A DNA stretch of 64,000 nt from WHSW01 sp963821025 (GTDB lineage Bacteria > Actinomycetota > Thermoleophilia > Solirubrobacterales > 70-9), in the NCBI GenBank assembly GCA_963821025.1, contig CAWGCG010000003.1, positions 1,426,001 through 1,490,000 of the forward strand, read 5' to 3'. Below, one piece after another: positions 55,965-64,000 of this stretch. The position numbers and the translations under genes were made by a program. The notes under the pieces were generated by a model. The model was not told the DNA's origin and did no database searches. It saw only the letters and a program-made list of their open reading frames with translations. The number at the start of each line of letters is the position of its first letter. Within the stretch, counting starts at the first letter, position 1.

Positions 55965-57058
55965 GCCGCGAGGTGATCACGGTCGCCGGGCCGGTGGCCC
56001 CGGAGGCGCTCGGGATCACCTCGATGCACGAGCACGTCCTCGCCGACGGCAGCTGTTACGCCTGGGAGCCCGAACGGGTGCCGACCGCGCTCGCCGAGGG
56101 TGCGGCGGGCGAGCTCGCGCTCGAGCGCCTCGGCGCGATCGGCCGCCAGATCGAGGTCAACCGCGACAACCTGGTCGTCGACGATCCCGACCTGGTGACC
56201 GCCGAGCTGGCCGAGTTCCGCCAGGCCGGCGGCCGCACCGTGGTCGACATGAGCGTTCCCGGGATGCGGGTCGACGCGCGGGCGCTGGCGCAGATCTCGG
56301 CGCGCAGCGGGGTGCAGATCGTCGCCGGGACCGGGATGTACATCGGTGCCTCGCGACCGCCGCAGCTGCGCGACGCCTCGATCGAGGTGCTCGCCGATTG
56401 GATGGCGGGCGAGATCGAGCAGGGGATCGACGGCAGCGGGGTGCGCGCCGGTCAGATCGGCGAGCTCGGGGTCACCGGGCTCGACGCGGCCGACGAGCGG
56501 CTGCTTCGCGCGGGCGTCCGGGCCGCGGCCCTCACGGGCGTCTCGATCTCGATCCATCCGGGGTTCGAGGACGGCTGCGACGGTCGAGCGATCGCCGACG
56601 TGCTCGAGGCCGAGGGTTGTGAGCCGGGGCGGATCGTGATCGGCCACGGTGATGCGTTTTTCTCCGAGCACTCGCTCGCTCGGTTGGTCGACGATCCGGG
56701 CTCGTGGGAGCTGCGCCTCGACTACCACCGCGAGCTTCTCGGTCGCGGCTTCAACATCTCGATCGACTGCTTCGGCCACGACTGGGGCCGCGAGGACGAG
56801 GGCTGGGTGATCGAGACCGATTGGCAGCGGCTCGCCGGATTGGTCGCGCTGCTGCGCGAGGGCTACGCCGATCAGCTCGTGATCGGCTGTGACGTGTTCA
56901 CCCGCTCGCTTCACCGCCGCGGCGGCGGGACCGGGTACCGCTACCTGCTCGACTGGGTGCTGCCGCGCCTGCGCGAGTCCGGGGTCGAGGAAGCCGCGAT
57001 CGAGAAGCTGACGCGCTCGAACCCGGCGCGGTTGCTTGCCAGGGAGATCCGCGCGTGA
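55961..57058 (+). CDS. Phosphotriesterase-family amidohydrolase
   Basis: 365 residues. TSMHEHVL gives His23 and His25, RAGQIGELG puts a Glu (168) at the bridging-ligand position where PTE has a carboxylated Lys, SIHPGFE and VIGHGDAF give the next histidines, and LVIGCDVF the Asp. A binuclear metal hydrolase of the PTE/lactonase-like superfamily acting on an ester, lactone or amide. GTG overlaps the decarboxylase stop (GTGA). Confidence 0.88.
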   Translation: MSREVITVAGPVAPEALGITSMHEHVLADGSCYAWEPERVPTALAEGAAGELALERLGAIGRQIEVNRDNLVVDDPDLVTAELAEFRQAGGRTVVDMSVPGMRVDARALAQISARSGVQIVAGTGMYIGASRPPQLRDASIEVLADWMAGEIEQGIDGSGVRAGQIGELGVTGLDAADERLLRAGVRAAALTGVSISIHPGFEDGCDGRAIADVLEAEGCEPGRIVIGHGDAFFSEHSLARLVDDPGSWELRLDYHRELLGRGFNISIDCFGHDWGREDEGWVIETDWQRLAGLVALLREGYADQLVIGCDVFTRSLHRRGGGTGYRYLLDWVLPRLRESGVEEAAIEKLTRSNPARLLAREIRA

Positions 57059-58146
57059 GCGCCCCGACAGGGCGCGCCCAGTCGAGCGAGGTGCTGATCA
57101 TCGGCGGCGGGGTGGTCGGGCTGGCGACCGCACGCGTCCTCGCCGGCGAGGGCATCGCCGTCTCGTTGATCGAGCGCGGACGGCTGGACGTCGCCCAGGG
57201 GTCGAGCCGCGGCAGCTCGCGGATCATCGCCCCGGCGGGCTATCCCGATCCGTCCTACCTCGATCTGGCGCTGCGAGCGCTTGCCGCGTGGCGGACGCTC
57301 GAGGACGAATCGGGCCGCGCGCTGGTCGATCCGTGGGGGGCTCTCTACGCCGGCGCCGGGGTCGAGGAGTTCGTCGGCTCGTTCGCCGCCGCCGGGGTCG
57401 AGATCGAACGTCTGGCTCTCGACCAGGTGGAGAAGCGCTTCGGAGTCCACGGGCTCGAGGCCGAGCCGATCCTGTTTCAGCCCACCGCCGGGGTGATCCG
57501 CGCCGACCGCGCCTTCGACGCGCTTCGCCGGTCGGCCGAGGCGCGTGGCGCCCGGCTCTGTGAGGAAGAGCGCGCCGTCGCGCTCGAGCTCGACGGCGAC
57601 GGGGTCACGGTCGTCACCGAGAGCCGTACCTGGCGCTGCGATCGCGTCGTGGTCACCGCCGGCCCGTGGACCGCGCCGCTTCTGGCCTCGGTCGGGATCG
57701 AGGTCGGGGTCAGCGTCAGCTCGCAATCGGTCGCCTACTTTCCGATCCCGGCGGGCGCCGAGCGGATGCCCGCGCTGATGGAGTTCGACGGCGATGAGCC
57801 CTACTCGCTCCCGGATCCCAAGCGCGGGCTGAAGGCGGCGCTTCACCGTCGCGGCCCGAGCGTCGACCCCGACGCTCCCTGGGAGGTCGTCGATACCGAG
57901 GCGCTGGCGCGAATCGAGGCCTGGGTGCGGGCGCGCTTCCCGGCGATCACCGAGCCCCCGACCCGCACCGAGGCCTGTCTCTACACCAACTCCACCGACG
58001 AGCGCTTCGTCTGCGAGCGCCACGGGCCGATCGTCGTCGGATCGGCCTGCAGCGGCCAGGGCTTTCAGTTCGCCCCGGCGACCGCCGAGCTCCTGGCTGG
58101 GATGCTGGACGGCGATGGGAGTCCCGGGCTCGGGTCGCTGCGCTAG
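57055..58146 (+). CDS. FAD-dependent amine/amino-acid oxidase, sarcosine-oxidase-like (DAO family)
   Basis: 363 residues. IIGGGVVGLATARVLA is the FAD loop; SSRGSSRIIAPAGYPDP matches the monomeric sarcosine/N-methyltryptophan oxidase segment; EACLYTN has the Cys that binds flavin covalently in that group; HGPIVVGSACSGQGFQFAP is the C-terminal active-site block. It should oxidise a secondary amine or N-methyl amino acid to imine plus H2O2. GTG overlaps the PTE stop (GTGA). Last gene of the operon; overlaps converging GH15 by 4 bases. Confidence 0.9.
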   Translation: MSAPTGRAQSSEVLIIGGGVVGLATARVLAGEGIAVSLIERGRLDVAQGSSRGSSRIIAPAGYPDPSYLDLALRALAAWRTLEDESGRALVDPWGALYAGAGVEEFVGSFAAAGVEIERLALDQVEKRFGVHGLEAEPILFQPTAGVIRADRAFDALRRSAEARGARLCEEERAVALELDGDGVTVVTESRTWRCDRVVVTAGPWTAPLLASVGIEVGVSVSSQSVAYFPIPAGAERMPALMEFDGDEPYSLPDPKRGLKAALHRRGPSVDPDAPWEVVDTEALARIEAWVRARFPAITEPPTRTEACLYTNSTDERFVCERHGPIVVGSACSGQGFQFAPATAELLAGMLDGDGSPGLGSLR

Positions 58147-60332
58147 CAGTCGGCGCCGGTGTAGCGGCAGGCGACGATCGCCGGGCGCTCGACCGGCGCC
58201 CCGGCCTCGATCGACCAGGCGAGGCGGATGAACTGCGCGTGCGTCCAGGCGAGCGGGGTCGCCGAGCGCGTGCCCTCACCGGAGGCCGCCCCGGGCTCGC
58301 CGGTCGGCGGGCGCCCGTCCCAGACCTGCTCGGGCAGCATCAGCCCGTCGTTGGCGGTCGCCGCGATCGTCCGCAGGCGGGGGCTCGCGTCGAGGCCGGC
58401 GAGCAGCTCGTACTCGCCGCGCTCGCCGGCGAGCAGCGGCCAGGCCCGCCCGAGGGTCTGGCGCTCGGCGGTGTCGAAGATGTCCCAGTCGGCGCCGGTC
58501 TCGGTCTCGCCGTAGCCGTCGAAGGTGAACCGGTGCCAGATCGAGCCGTTGGCGGTCTCGGCCTCGAGCACCTGATCGCCGACGGCGAGTGAGTTGAGCA
58601 CCGTCTGGTCGTCGTAGGGCTTGACCCCGAAGAGGACCAGCCCGAGGAAGCTCTGGTCGACGATCTCGCGCTCGTCGACCTCGCGCGGGAAGTTGTCGCC
58701 GAGCTCGTAGGTGCTGCCGTCGTTGGGGTCGGCGTCCTTGGTGATCCGCAGGTAGTGCGGGGTCGGCTGGTAGTAGGGGCTGTTGTCGGTCGCCGTCCAC
58801 TCCTCGACCCGCTGCTGCCACTCGTCCGCCGTCGCCCGGTAGGCGTCAGCGCGGCCCTGATCGCCGTTCGCCGCGGCGATCTCGGCGGCGCAGATCAGGC
58901 CGGCGATCTCGGTCGCGATCGTGTTCGGCGACCAGCCCTCCTGGTTCTCCCAGCGCTCCTGCGGCGTCTCGGGCCCGTTCGCGAGCACGTAGTCGGCGGC
59001 CGCGCGAACGTGCTCCCAGTCCGAGGCGGCGGTGCGCTCGAGCTGCCAGGCGAGCACGATCGGCAGCGAGACCTCGTCGAGCTGGGTGTTGTCCCAGCGC
59101 ACGGTGGCGTCGACCTGGGTGTTCTGCCACCAGGAGCCGTCGGGCTTTTGGGCTCGCCAGAGGAAGTCGAGCAACCGCTGGGAGGCCTCCTCGTCGCCCG
59201 CCGCCAACTGGGCTGTCGCCACCTGGTAGAGGTCGCGCGGCCAGACCAGGTGGTAGGGGCCCGAGTCCTCGCGATCCTCGAGCGTCAGCGTGCCCCAGAC
59301 CCAGGGCATCGTCGGCGAGGCGATCGAGGCGCCGCGGTTGAGCTTGTCCTCGGACGCGGCGAGGACCATCAGCGACTGGTCGTAGAGGCGGCTCATCCGG
59401 CCGCTGCCCGAAACGCTCGCGGGCGGCGCGGAGACCGAGTCGAGGTAGCGCTCCCAGCCGCGCTCGTAGCGGCGCGCGATGCGCTCGAAGCTCGCCTGGT
59501 GACGGTCGCCGGCCCTGGCGCTGGCGCTCGCCCTCGGCGTCTCGGCAAAGCCGATCGAAAGGGTCAGGTCGCGCGAGCCGCGCTTCCCGGTGAGCTTGGT
59601 GCGCGCCGCCTGGACGACGTTGCCCGGCCGGCGGGCGTCGTAGGAGCGGTCGAGGTCGTAATCGGAGCTCAGGTCGTTCCAGGGATCGCTGGCCGAGCCG
59701 AGGTAGCCGCTGGTCGTCTGCTTCAGCCGCGGCTTCGCCGTGATCGCGCTGGCGACGGCGTCGTCGTCGGCCACCAAAGCGCCGCCGAGGCTCCGGCCGC
59801 GGTCGTCGTTGCCGTCGTTGCCGGGGGCGGGGTCGACCAGCGCATAGAGCTTCAGCGGCCTGCCCGTGAACGAGCGGAAGCGGACGTCGGCGAGCACCCG
59901 GTCGGAGTCGGGATCGGTGACCCAGGTCTTCGCCAGACGCCAGCGATCGGTCGAGGTCACCTGGCGAAAGGTCAGCGACCCGGGCGAGGCCTTGACCCGG
60001 GTCTCGACCCCGGGATCGGTCTCGCGGTCGATGAACGTGCGCCCGTCGGTGACCGCGAACTCGAGGTCGCGCAGGCTCGGGGTGCCGAGGTCGGGGTAAT
60101 AGACCTCGCTCAGCTCGGCGGCGCGGAGCGTGAACCAGACGTTGCTGTCGAGATCGGTGGCGGTGCCGAAGCCGTGCTTGTCGGCCGGGGCCCAGGTGTG
60201 CGGGTCGCCGGGCGCCCCCGGGGCCGCGGGCCGGGCGGCGGCGGTGCTCACCAGCGCCAGGGTCAGCGCGGCGGTGAGCAGGCATGCGAGCGCCGCGCCC
60301 CCCGAGCGCAGTCTCGGCTTCGGGTCCGACAT
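58143..60332 (-). CDS. Secreted GH15 glucoamylase-type glucosidase
   Basis: 729 residues. A signal peptide (about 14-33) is followed by a bacterial glucoamylase beta-sandwich (GTATDLDSNVWFTLRAAELSE, about 50-280) and an (alpha/alpha)6 barrel. YHLVWPRDLYQ, QLDEVSLPI, NQEGWSPNTIATEIAG and MLPEQVWDG are GH15 blocks carrying the two catalytic glutamates. It releases glucose from alpha-1,4-glucans or related oligosaccharides outside the cell. GAGAGG ribosome site before ATG. A single gene with no sugar transporter nearby. Confidence 0.93.
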   Translation of the reverse strand: MSDPKPRLRSGGAALACLLTAALTLALVSTAAARPAAPGAPGDPHTWAPADKHGFGTATDLDSNVWFTLRAAELSEVYYPDLGTPSLRDLEFAVTDGRTFIDRETDPGVETRVKASPGSLTFRQVTSTDRWRLAKTWVTDPDSDRVLADVRFRSFTGRPLKLYALVDPAPGNDGNDDRGRSLGGALVADDDAVASAITAKPRLKQTTSGYLGSASDPWNDLSSDYDLDRSYDARRPGNVVQAARTKLTGKRGSRDLTLSIGFAETPRASASARAGDRHQASFERIARRYERGWERYLDSVSAPPASVSGSGRMSRLYDQSLMVLAASEDKLNRGASIASPTMPWVWGTLTLEDREDSGPYHLVWPRDLYQVATAQLAAGDEEASQRLLDFLWRAQKPDGSWWQNTQVDATVRWDNTQLDEVSLPIVLAWQLERTAASDWEHVRAAADYVLANGPETPQERWENQEGWSPNTIATEIAGLICAAEIAAANGDQGRADAYRATADEWQQRVEEWTATDNSPYYQPTPHYLRITKDADPNDGSTYELGDNFPREVDEREIVDQSFLGLVLFGVKPYDDQTVLNSLAVGDQVLEAETANGSIWHRFTFDGYGETETGADWDIFDTAERQTLGRAWPLLAGERGEYELLAGLDASPRLRTIAATANDGLMLPEQVWDGRPPTGEPGAASGEGTRSATPLAWTHAQFIRLAWSIEAGAPVERPAIVACRYTGADC

Positions 60333-60457
60333 CTACACCTCTCCGACGGCCGCGGTTTTGCGTACGGCGATCGCGCGGGCAGTACCCCGGGCGCGGCCGG
60401 AGCAAAACCCCAGGACTCGAGCGGCTAGAACGCCCGCCCACGGGGTAGCTGCTCTCC

Positions 60458-61220
60458 GTGGCAGAGCTCGAACAGACGGTGGCGCTGGTCACCGGCGCCT
60501 CGAGCGGGATCGGCGAAGCGACCGCTCGGATGCTCGCCGAGCGCGGCGCCGGGGTGGCGCTGGTCGCCCGCCGGCGTGACCGGCTCGAGGCGCTCGCCGG
60601 CGAGCTCGATTCCGGCGCTGGACAGGCGCTGGTGATCGAGGCCGACGTCACCGACCGCGAGCAGGCCGAGGCCGCGGTCGAACGGACGGTCGATGAGCCT
60701 CGGGCGCCTCGACATCCTGATCAACAACGCCGGGGTGATGCTGCTCGGCCCGATCGAGGACGCCCCGGTCGAGGAGTGGGAGCGGATGGTCGAGGTCAAC
60801 GTGCTCGGGCTGCTCTACACGGCGAGGGCCGCGCTCCCACACCTGCTCGAGGCGGCCAACCGAGAGCCGCGCGAGGTCGCCGACCTCGTCAACGTTTCCT
60901 CGGTCGCCGGCCGCCAGGTGCGCAGCGGGAGCGGCGTCTACAACGCGACCAAGCATGCGGTCGGCGCCTTCAGCGAGGCGCTGCGCCAGGAGGTCACCGG
61001 CCGCCACGTCCGCGTCTCGCTGATCGAGCCGGGCGCCGTCGCCACCGAGCTCTCCGGTCACAACCGGCCCGAGATCCGCGAGCAGATCGAGCAACGCTTC
61101 GCCGACCTCACCCGGCTCGAGGCCGACGACATCGCCGACGCGATCGGCTACGTCGTCACCCGACCCCGCCACGTCGCGGTGAACGAGGTGCTCGTGCGCC
61201 CGACCGAGCAGGAGCAATAG
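60458..61220 (+). CDS. Short-chain dehydrogenase/reductase, one frameshift
   Basis: About 253 residues after correction. The first part has VTGASSGIGEATARML (cofactor site) and DVTDREQ; after one extra C at 60698-60699 the frame continues GRLDILINNAGVM, NVSSVAG, YNATKHAVGAFSEAL and VSLIEPGAVATELSG. Without the correction the protein is broken between cofactor and active site. A classical SDR of unknown substrate. GTG start 6 bases after a near-consensus TAGCTG box. Confidence 0.82.
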
Positions 61221-61268
61221 CGGCGGCCGCTCTCAGAGCGACGCGGCAGCGACCAAAAGGAGATCATC

Positions 61269-61682
61269 GTGAACATCGAGTTCATCGCGAGCTTCGCCGT
61301 GATCACCCCCGACCCGGCGAGCAGCCGCCGGCTCTATGTGGACGCCCTCGGCCTGCCGCTCGAGGGCGACGACTACATCCACAGCGAGCACATCGACGGC
61401 AGCAAGCACTTCGGCGTCTGGCCGCTCGCACAGGCCGCGCAGGCGTGCTTTGGAAGCGAGCGATGGCCCGACGACGTAAATGTGCCCCAGGCTTCGGTCG
61501 AGTTCGAGGTCGCGGGCCCCGAGGCGGTCGAGGAAGCGGCGAACGAGCTCGGCGAGGCCGGCTTCACGCTCCTGCACGACGCGCGCGAGGAGCCCTGGGG
61601 TCAAACCGTTGCTCGGCTGCTCTCCGACGAGGGGGTCGTGGTCGGGATCTCCTACGCCCCGTGGCTGCACGAGGCCGGCTGA
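61269..61682 (+). CDS. VOC-family protein (glyoxalase-like)
   Basis: 137 residues. IASFAVITPDPASSRRLYVDALGLPL is the usual VOC opening, VEFEVAGPEAVEEAANELGEAGF the second repeat, and VVVGISYAPWLHE the end. GTG start with an AGGAG site 7 bases before it. Soluble enzyme or binding protein; substrate unknown. Converges on the ABC exporter permease with a 3-base gap. Confidence 0.8.
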   Translation: MNIEFIASFAVITPDPASSRRLYVDALGLPLEGDDYIHSEHIDGSKHFGVWPLAQAAQACFGSERWPDDVNVPQASVEFEVAGPEAVEEAANELGEAGFTLLHDAREEPWGQTVARLLSDEGVVVGISYAPWLHEAG

Positions 61683-61685
61683 CCC

Positions 61686-62453
61686 TCAGGCCCTGAGCTT
61701 GTAGCCGCGCGAGAACAGCCGCAGGTTGAAGGCGAACAGCGCCGCGGTCGCCGCCGCGAGCGCCAGCAGCGACAGCGCCACGCTCGCCTCGGTGAAGCCG
61801 AGAAAGCCGTAGCGGACCAGGTTGATCATGTAGTAGACGGGGTTGAAGTGGGTCAGCGTCTGAAACGGCTCCGGCAGCAGCGAGGCCGAGTAGAAGACCC
61901 CGCCGAGGAAGATCAGCGGCGTCAGCACGAAGGTCTGGGCGATCGCGACGTCGTCGAACTGCTCGGCGCGGACCCCGATCAGCACCCCGAGCTGGGCGAA
62001 GAAGAAGCCGACCAGAAAGAGGCCGGGGATGAGGACGAGCACGTGCTCGACCGGCAGGTCGACCAACAAGGAGGCAGCGATGAAGGTGAGCGCCGCGACC
62101 GCGAGCCCGCGGGTGAAGCCGCCGAGCGAGAAGGCCAACAGCAGCTCCTTCGGCGAGGCCGGCGAGGAGAGCTGGTCCTGGATCGCCCCCTGGAACTTCT
62201 GCTGGAGGACCGAGGAGGCGTTGTTCGAGAACGAGTTCATCGCCCAGGCCATCATGATCAGCCCGGGGATGACGAAGACGACGTAGTCGAAGCCGTGCAG
62301 GGTGTCGATCCGCGAGCCCAGCGCGGCGCCGAAGACCGAGATGTAGAGGAAGGTCTCGAGCAGCGGCGCGCCGATCGTCTGCTTCTTGATCTTCAAGAAG
62401 CGGTTGAGCTCGCGCCGCCAGAGGGTGAAGAAGCGGATCTGGGCGGTCGTCAT
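61686..62453 (-). CDS. ABC-2 type exporter permease
   Basis: 255 residues with six helices. The pattern IGAPLLETFLYISVFGAALG...FVIPGLIMMAWAMNSFSNNASSV and LTHFNPVYYMINLVRYGFLG is the DrrB/NodJ-like ABC-2 family. It pairs with the ATPase gene that ends one base before it. Exports an unknown drug, lipid or glycan. Confidence 0.92.
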   Translation of the reverse strand: MTTAQIRFFTLWRRELNRFLKIKKQTIGAPLLETFLYISVFGAALGSRIDTLHGFDYVVFVIPGLIMMAWAMNSFSNNASSVLQQKFQGAIQDQLSSPASPKELLLAFSLGGFTRGLAVAALTFIAASLLVDLPVEHVLVLIPGLFLVGFFFAQLGVLIGVRAEQFDDVAIAQTFVLTPLIFLGGVFYSASLLPEPFQTLTHFNPVYYMINLVRYGFLGFTEASVALSLLALAAATAALFAFNLRLFSRGYKLRA

Positions 62454-62454
62454 C

Positions 62455-63261
62455 TCAGATCAACTCCCCGGCGACCGCCGCGGGCGAGCGCGAGAGCTCC
62501 TTGCGCCCGACCAGCTCCAGGTAGGCGTCCTCGAGGTTGGCGACGCCGTAGGTCGAGGAGAGCTCGGCCGACGATCCCTTGGCGACGATGTTGCCCTCGT
62601 TGATGAAGGCGATCCGGTCGCAGAGCTGCTCGGCCTCTTCGAGGTAGTGGGTCGTGAGCAGGATCGTCGTCCCCTCCTCGTTGATCTGGCGGACGTAGTG
62701 CCAGAGCTCGAGCCGCAGCTCGATGTCGACCCCGGCGGTGGGCTCGTCGAGGATCAGCAGGCGGGGGCGATGCATCAGCGCCCGGGCGAGGATCAGCCGC
62801 CGCTTCATCCCGCCCGAGAGGGTTCGGGTGCGCTCCTTGCGCTTGCCGTAGAGCGAGAAGGTCTCGAGCAGCTCGGCGGCGCGCTCGCGGCGCTCGCGCT
62901 TGGGCATGCCGAAGTAGCCGCCGTGGTAGTCGAGCGTCTCCTCCGCGGTCAAAAACCAGTCGAGGTTGAGCTCCTGGGGCGCCAGCCCGACCGCCTGGCG
63001 CGCCTCGCCGTAGTCGTCGACCGCGTCGTGGCCGAAGATCTTGATCTCACCCGCGGTCGGCTGGGCCAGCCCGGTGGCGCAGTGGATCAGGGTCGACTTG
63101 CCGGCGCCGTTGGGACCGAGCAGGCCGAAGAACTCGCCGGACTCGATCTCGAGCTCGACCCCGCGCAGCGCCTCGACCCCGGTCTGGTAGGTCTTGCCCA
63201 GCCCCTCGATGTCGAGGGCCTTGGGCTGCGGGGCGTCGTGGTTGTCGGAGCTGGTGATCAC
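62455..63261 (-). CDS. ABC exporter ATP-binding protein
   Basis: 268 residues, one nucleotide-binding domain. Walker A GPNGAGKST, Q-loop GLAPQELNLDW, signature LSGGMKRRL, Walker B LLILDEPTAGVD, and H-loop TTHYLEEAEQLCD: the CcmA/DrrA-type ATPase of ABC-2 exporters. GTG start; drives the adjacent permease. Confidence 0.94.
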   Translation of the reverse strand: MITSSDNHDAPQPKALDIEGLGKTYQTGVEALRGVELEIESGEFFGLLGPNGAGKSTLIHCATGLAQPTAGEIKIFGHDAVDDYGEARQAVGLAPQELNLDWFLTAEETLDYHGGYFGMPKRERRERAAELLETFSLYGKRKERTRTLSGGMKRRLILARALMHRPRLLILDEPTAGVDIELRLELWHYVRQINEEGTTILLTTHYLEEAEQLCDRIAFINEGNIVAKGSSAELSSTYGVANLEDAYLELVGRKELSRSPAAVAGELI

Positions 63262-63386
63262 GGGCCGGGCGATGATGAGGGTTCAAGCGCGGTCGAAGTC
63301 AAGTGCTGCGCCACGAATGAATGTAGCCGCGGCCCTCCCCCTGATCGCGAGCATGCCGGCCTTGACAGGGTTGTCAGGCTCGTTGC

Positions 63387-64000
63387 ATGTACGTCGTCGG
63401 CGGCGCCAGCGGGAATGTCGGCTCCGAGCTCATCCGCGAATTGCTCGAGCGCGGCGAGCGGGTGCGCGCGATCGTCCACAGCGAACGCTCGGCCGCCGGC
63501 CTGCCCGAGGGCGCCGAGCCGGTCGAGGGCGACCTGAACGACGGCTCGACCCTGCGGCAGGCGTTCGCCGGCGCCACGGGCGCCTACCTGCTCGCCGGCT
63601 ACGACGATGCCGGAATCGTCGCCGAGCTCGAGCGCGCGGGCGTTGCGCGGGCGGTCCTGCTGTCCTCGGGATCAGCGCCGACGGGAAAGCTGGACAACGC
63701 GGTGGCCGCGTACCACATCGCTTCCGAGCGCGCGCTCGAGCGATCGAGCGTCGCCGCGACCTTCCTGCGCCCGAACACCTTCATGTCCAACGCGCTGCGC
63801 TGGCAACCCCAACTCGCCCGGGGCGAGGTCGTCCGCGACGCGTTTCCGAACGTGGCGGTGGCCGTCAACGACCCGGCAGACGTCGCGGCGGTTGCGGCGG
63901 TCGCGCTTAACAGTGGCGATCATGGCGGCGAGGCGCTCCGAATCACCGGCCCCGAGGCCCTCACCCCCGGTGAGCGGCTGGCAATCCTTGCCGACGTCCT
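63387..64000 (+). CDS. NmrA/NAD(P)H-binding atypical SDR, cut by the window end
   Basis: At least 204 residues, continuing past 64000. MYVVGGASGNVGSELIRELLERG is the Rossmann opening with GxxGxxG; AYLLAGYDDAG, VLLSSGSA, YHIASERALERS (YxxxxxE variant of YxxxK), TFLRPNTFMSNAL and ITGPEALTPGERLAIL are typical of NmrA-like quinone reductases or regulators. Divergent from the ABC exporter across 125 bases; a TTGACA at 63362 may be a -35 but no matching -10 lies at the right distance. Confidence 0.85.
   Translation, partial: MYVVGGASGNVGSELIRELLERGERVRAIVHSERSAAGLPEGAEPVEGDLNDGSTLRQAFAGATGAYLLAGYDDAGIVAELERAGVARAVLLSSGSAPTGKLDNAVAAYHIASERALERSSVAATFLRPNTFMSNALRWQPQLARGEVVRDAFPNVAVAVNDPADVAAVAAVALNSGDHGGEALRITGPEALTPGERLAILADV

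Noticed and set aside
58755..60428. A 557-residue plus-strand frame opposite the glucoamylase gene
   Set aside because: Antisense shadow; GH15 motifs on the minus strand are unambiguous.
63362..63386. A TTGACA -35 box for the last gene
   Set aside because: No -10 box lies 16-19 bases downstream; it would overlap the start codon.

Overview
The window is very GC-rich (by eye close to 70%) and densely coded on both strands, with many GTG and TTG starts and many ATGA, GTGA or TTGA stop/start overlaps. Several genes have a TAnnnT -10 box 6-8 bases before the start codon, the pattern of leaderless transcripts. With the gene content (type III glutamine synthetase, GCS2 ligase, ECF sigma with zinc anti-sigma, DUF2294/MpsC, DUF4396, fused dipeptide ABC ATPase) this suggests an actinobacterium, plausibly Thermoleophilia/Solirubrobacterales. 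The class is an inference. I saw no tRNA, rRNA, CRISPR array, phage or insertion sequence, so this looks like ordinary chromosome.

Layout. 0-11 kb: two ABC-2 permeases, a secreted glycoside hydrolase, an acyl-CoA synthetase, two envelope proteins, an amidase, a cupredoxin lipoprotein divergent from an ECF sigma/anti-sigma pair, a DUF4396 membrane protein, a coiled-coil membrane protein and an NAD(P)-binding protein. 11-22 kb: nitrogen assimilation (gltB, gltD, a GCS2 carboxylate-amine ligase coupled to a class I amidotransferase, type III glutamine synthetase). 22-28 kb: a zinc-ribbon/HTH protein and a DEAD-box helicase that share an unusual 5' leader, a sodium/proton antiporter, an MpsC-like protein and TypA. 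28-36 kb: a long minus-strand run (small acidic protein, CorA, MATE exporter, lipoprotein, secreted-type unknown, G6PDH, then an aminotransferase and an amidohydrolase that each carry three frameshifts). 36-45 kb: NERD protein, M3 peptidase, winged-helix protein, VOC protein, SprT/HesB fusion, small unknowns, an integral membrane protein, SDRs and a GH25 lysozyme.

44.7-58.1 kb is the most distinctive accessory block. Two operons diverge from about 52.6 kb around a perfect inverted repeat. Leftward lies a complete peptide/opine-type ABC importer (fused ATPase, permease, binding protein, permease) translationally coupled to an MDR oxidoreductase and an SDR. Rightward lie a metallo-beta-lactamase-fold hydrolase, an Lrp/AsnC regulator, a PLP decarboxylase fused to a VOC domain, a phosphotriesterase-family hydrolase and a sarcosine-oxidase-like flavoprotein, all overlapping. 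This reads as import plus catabolism of an unidentified amino-acid-derived compound under Lrp control. 58-64 kb: a secreted GH15 glucoamylase, an SDR, a VOC protein, an ABC-2 exporter pair and a truncated NmrA-like gene.

Sequence quality: at least nine single-base frame disruptions (gltD, aminotransferase x3, amidohydrolase x3, MBL hydrolase, one SDR) break otherwise conserved proteins. Several sit in short homopolymers, so sequencing indels are likely, although the cluster at 27.8-30.1 kb could be real decay.
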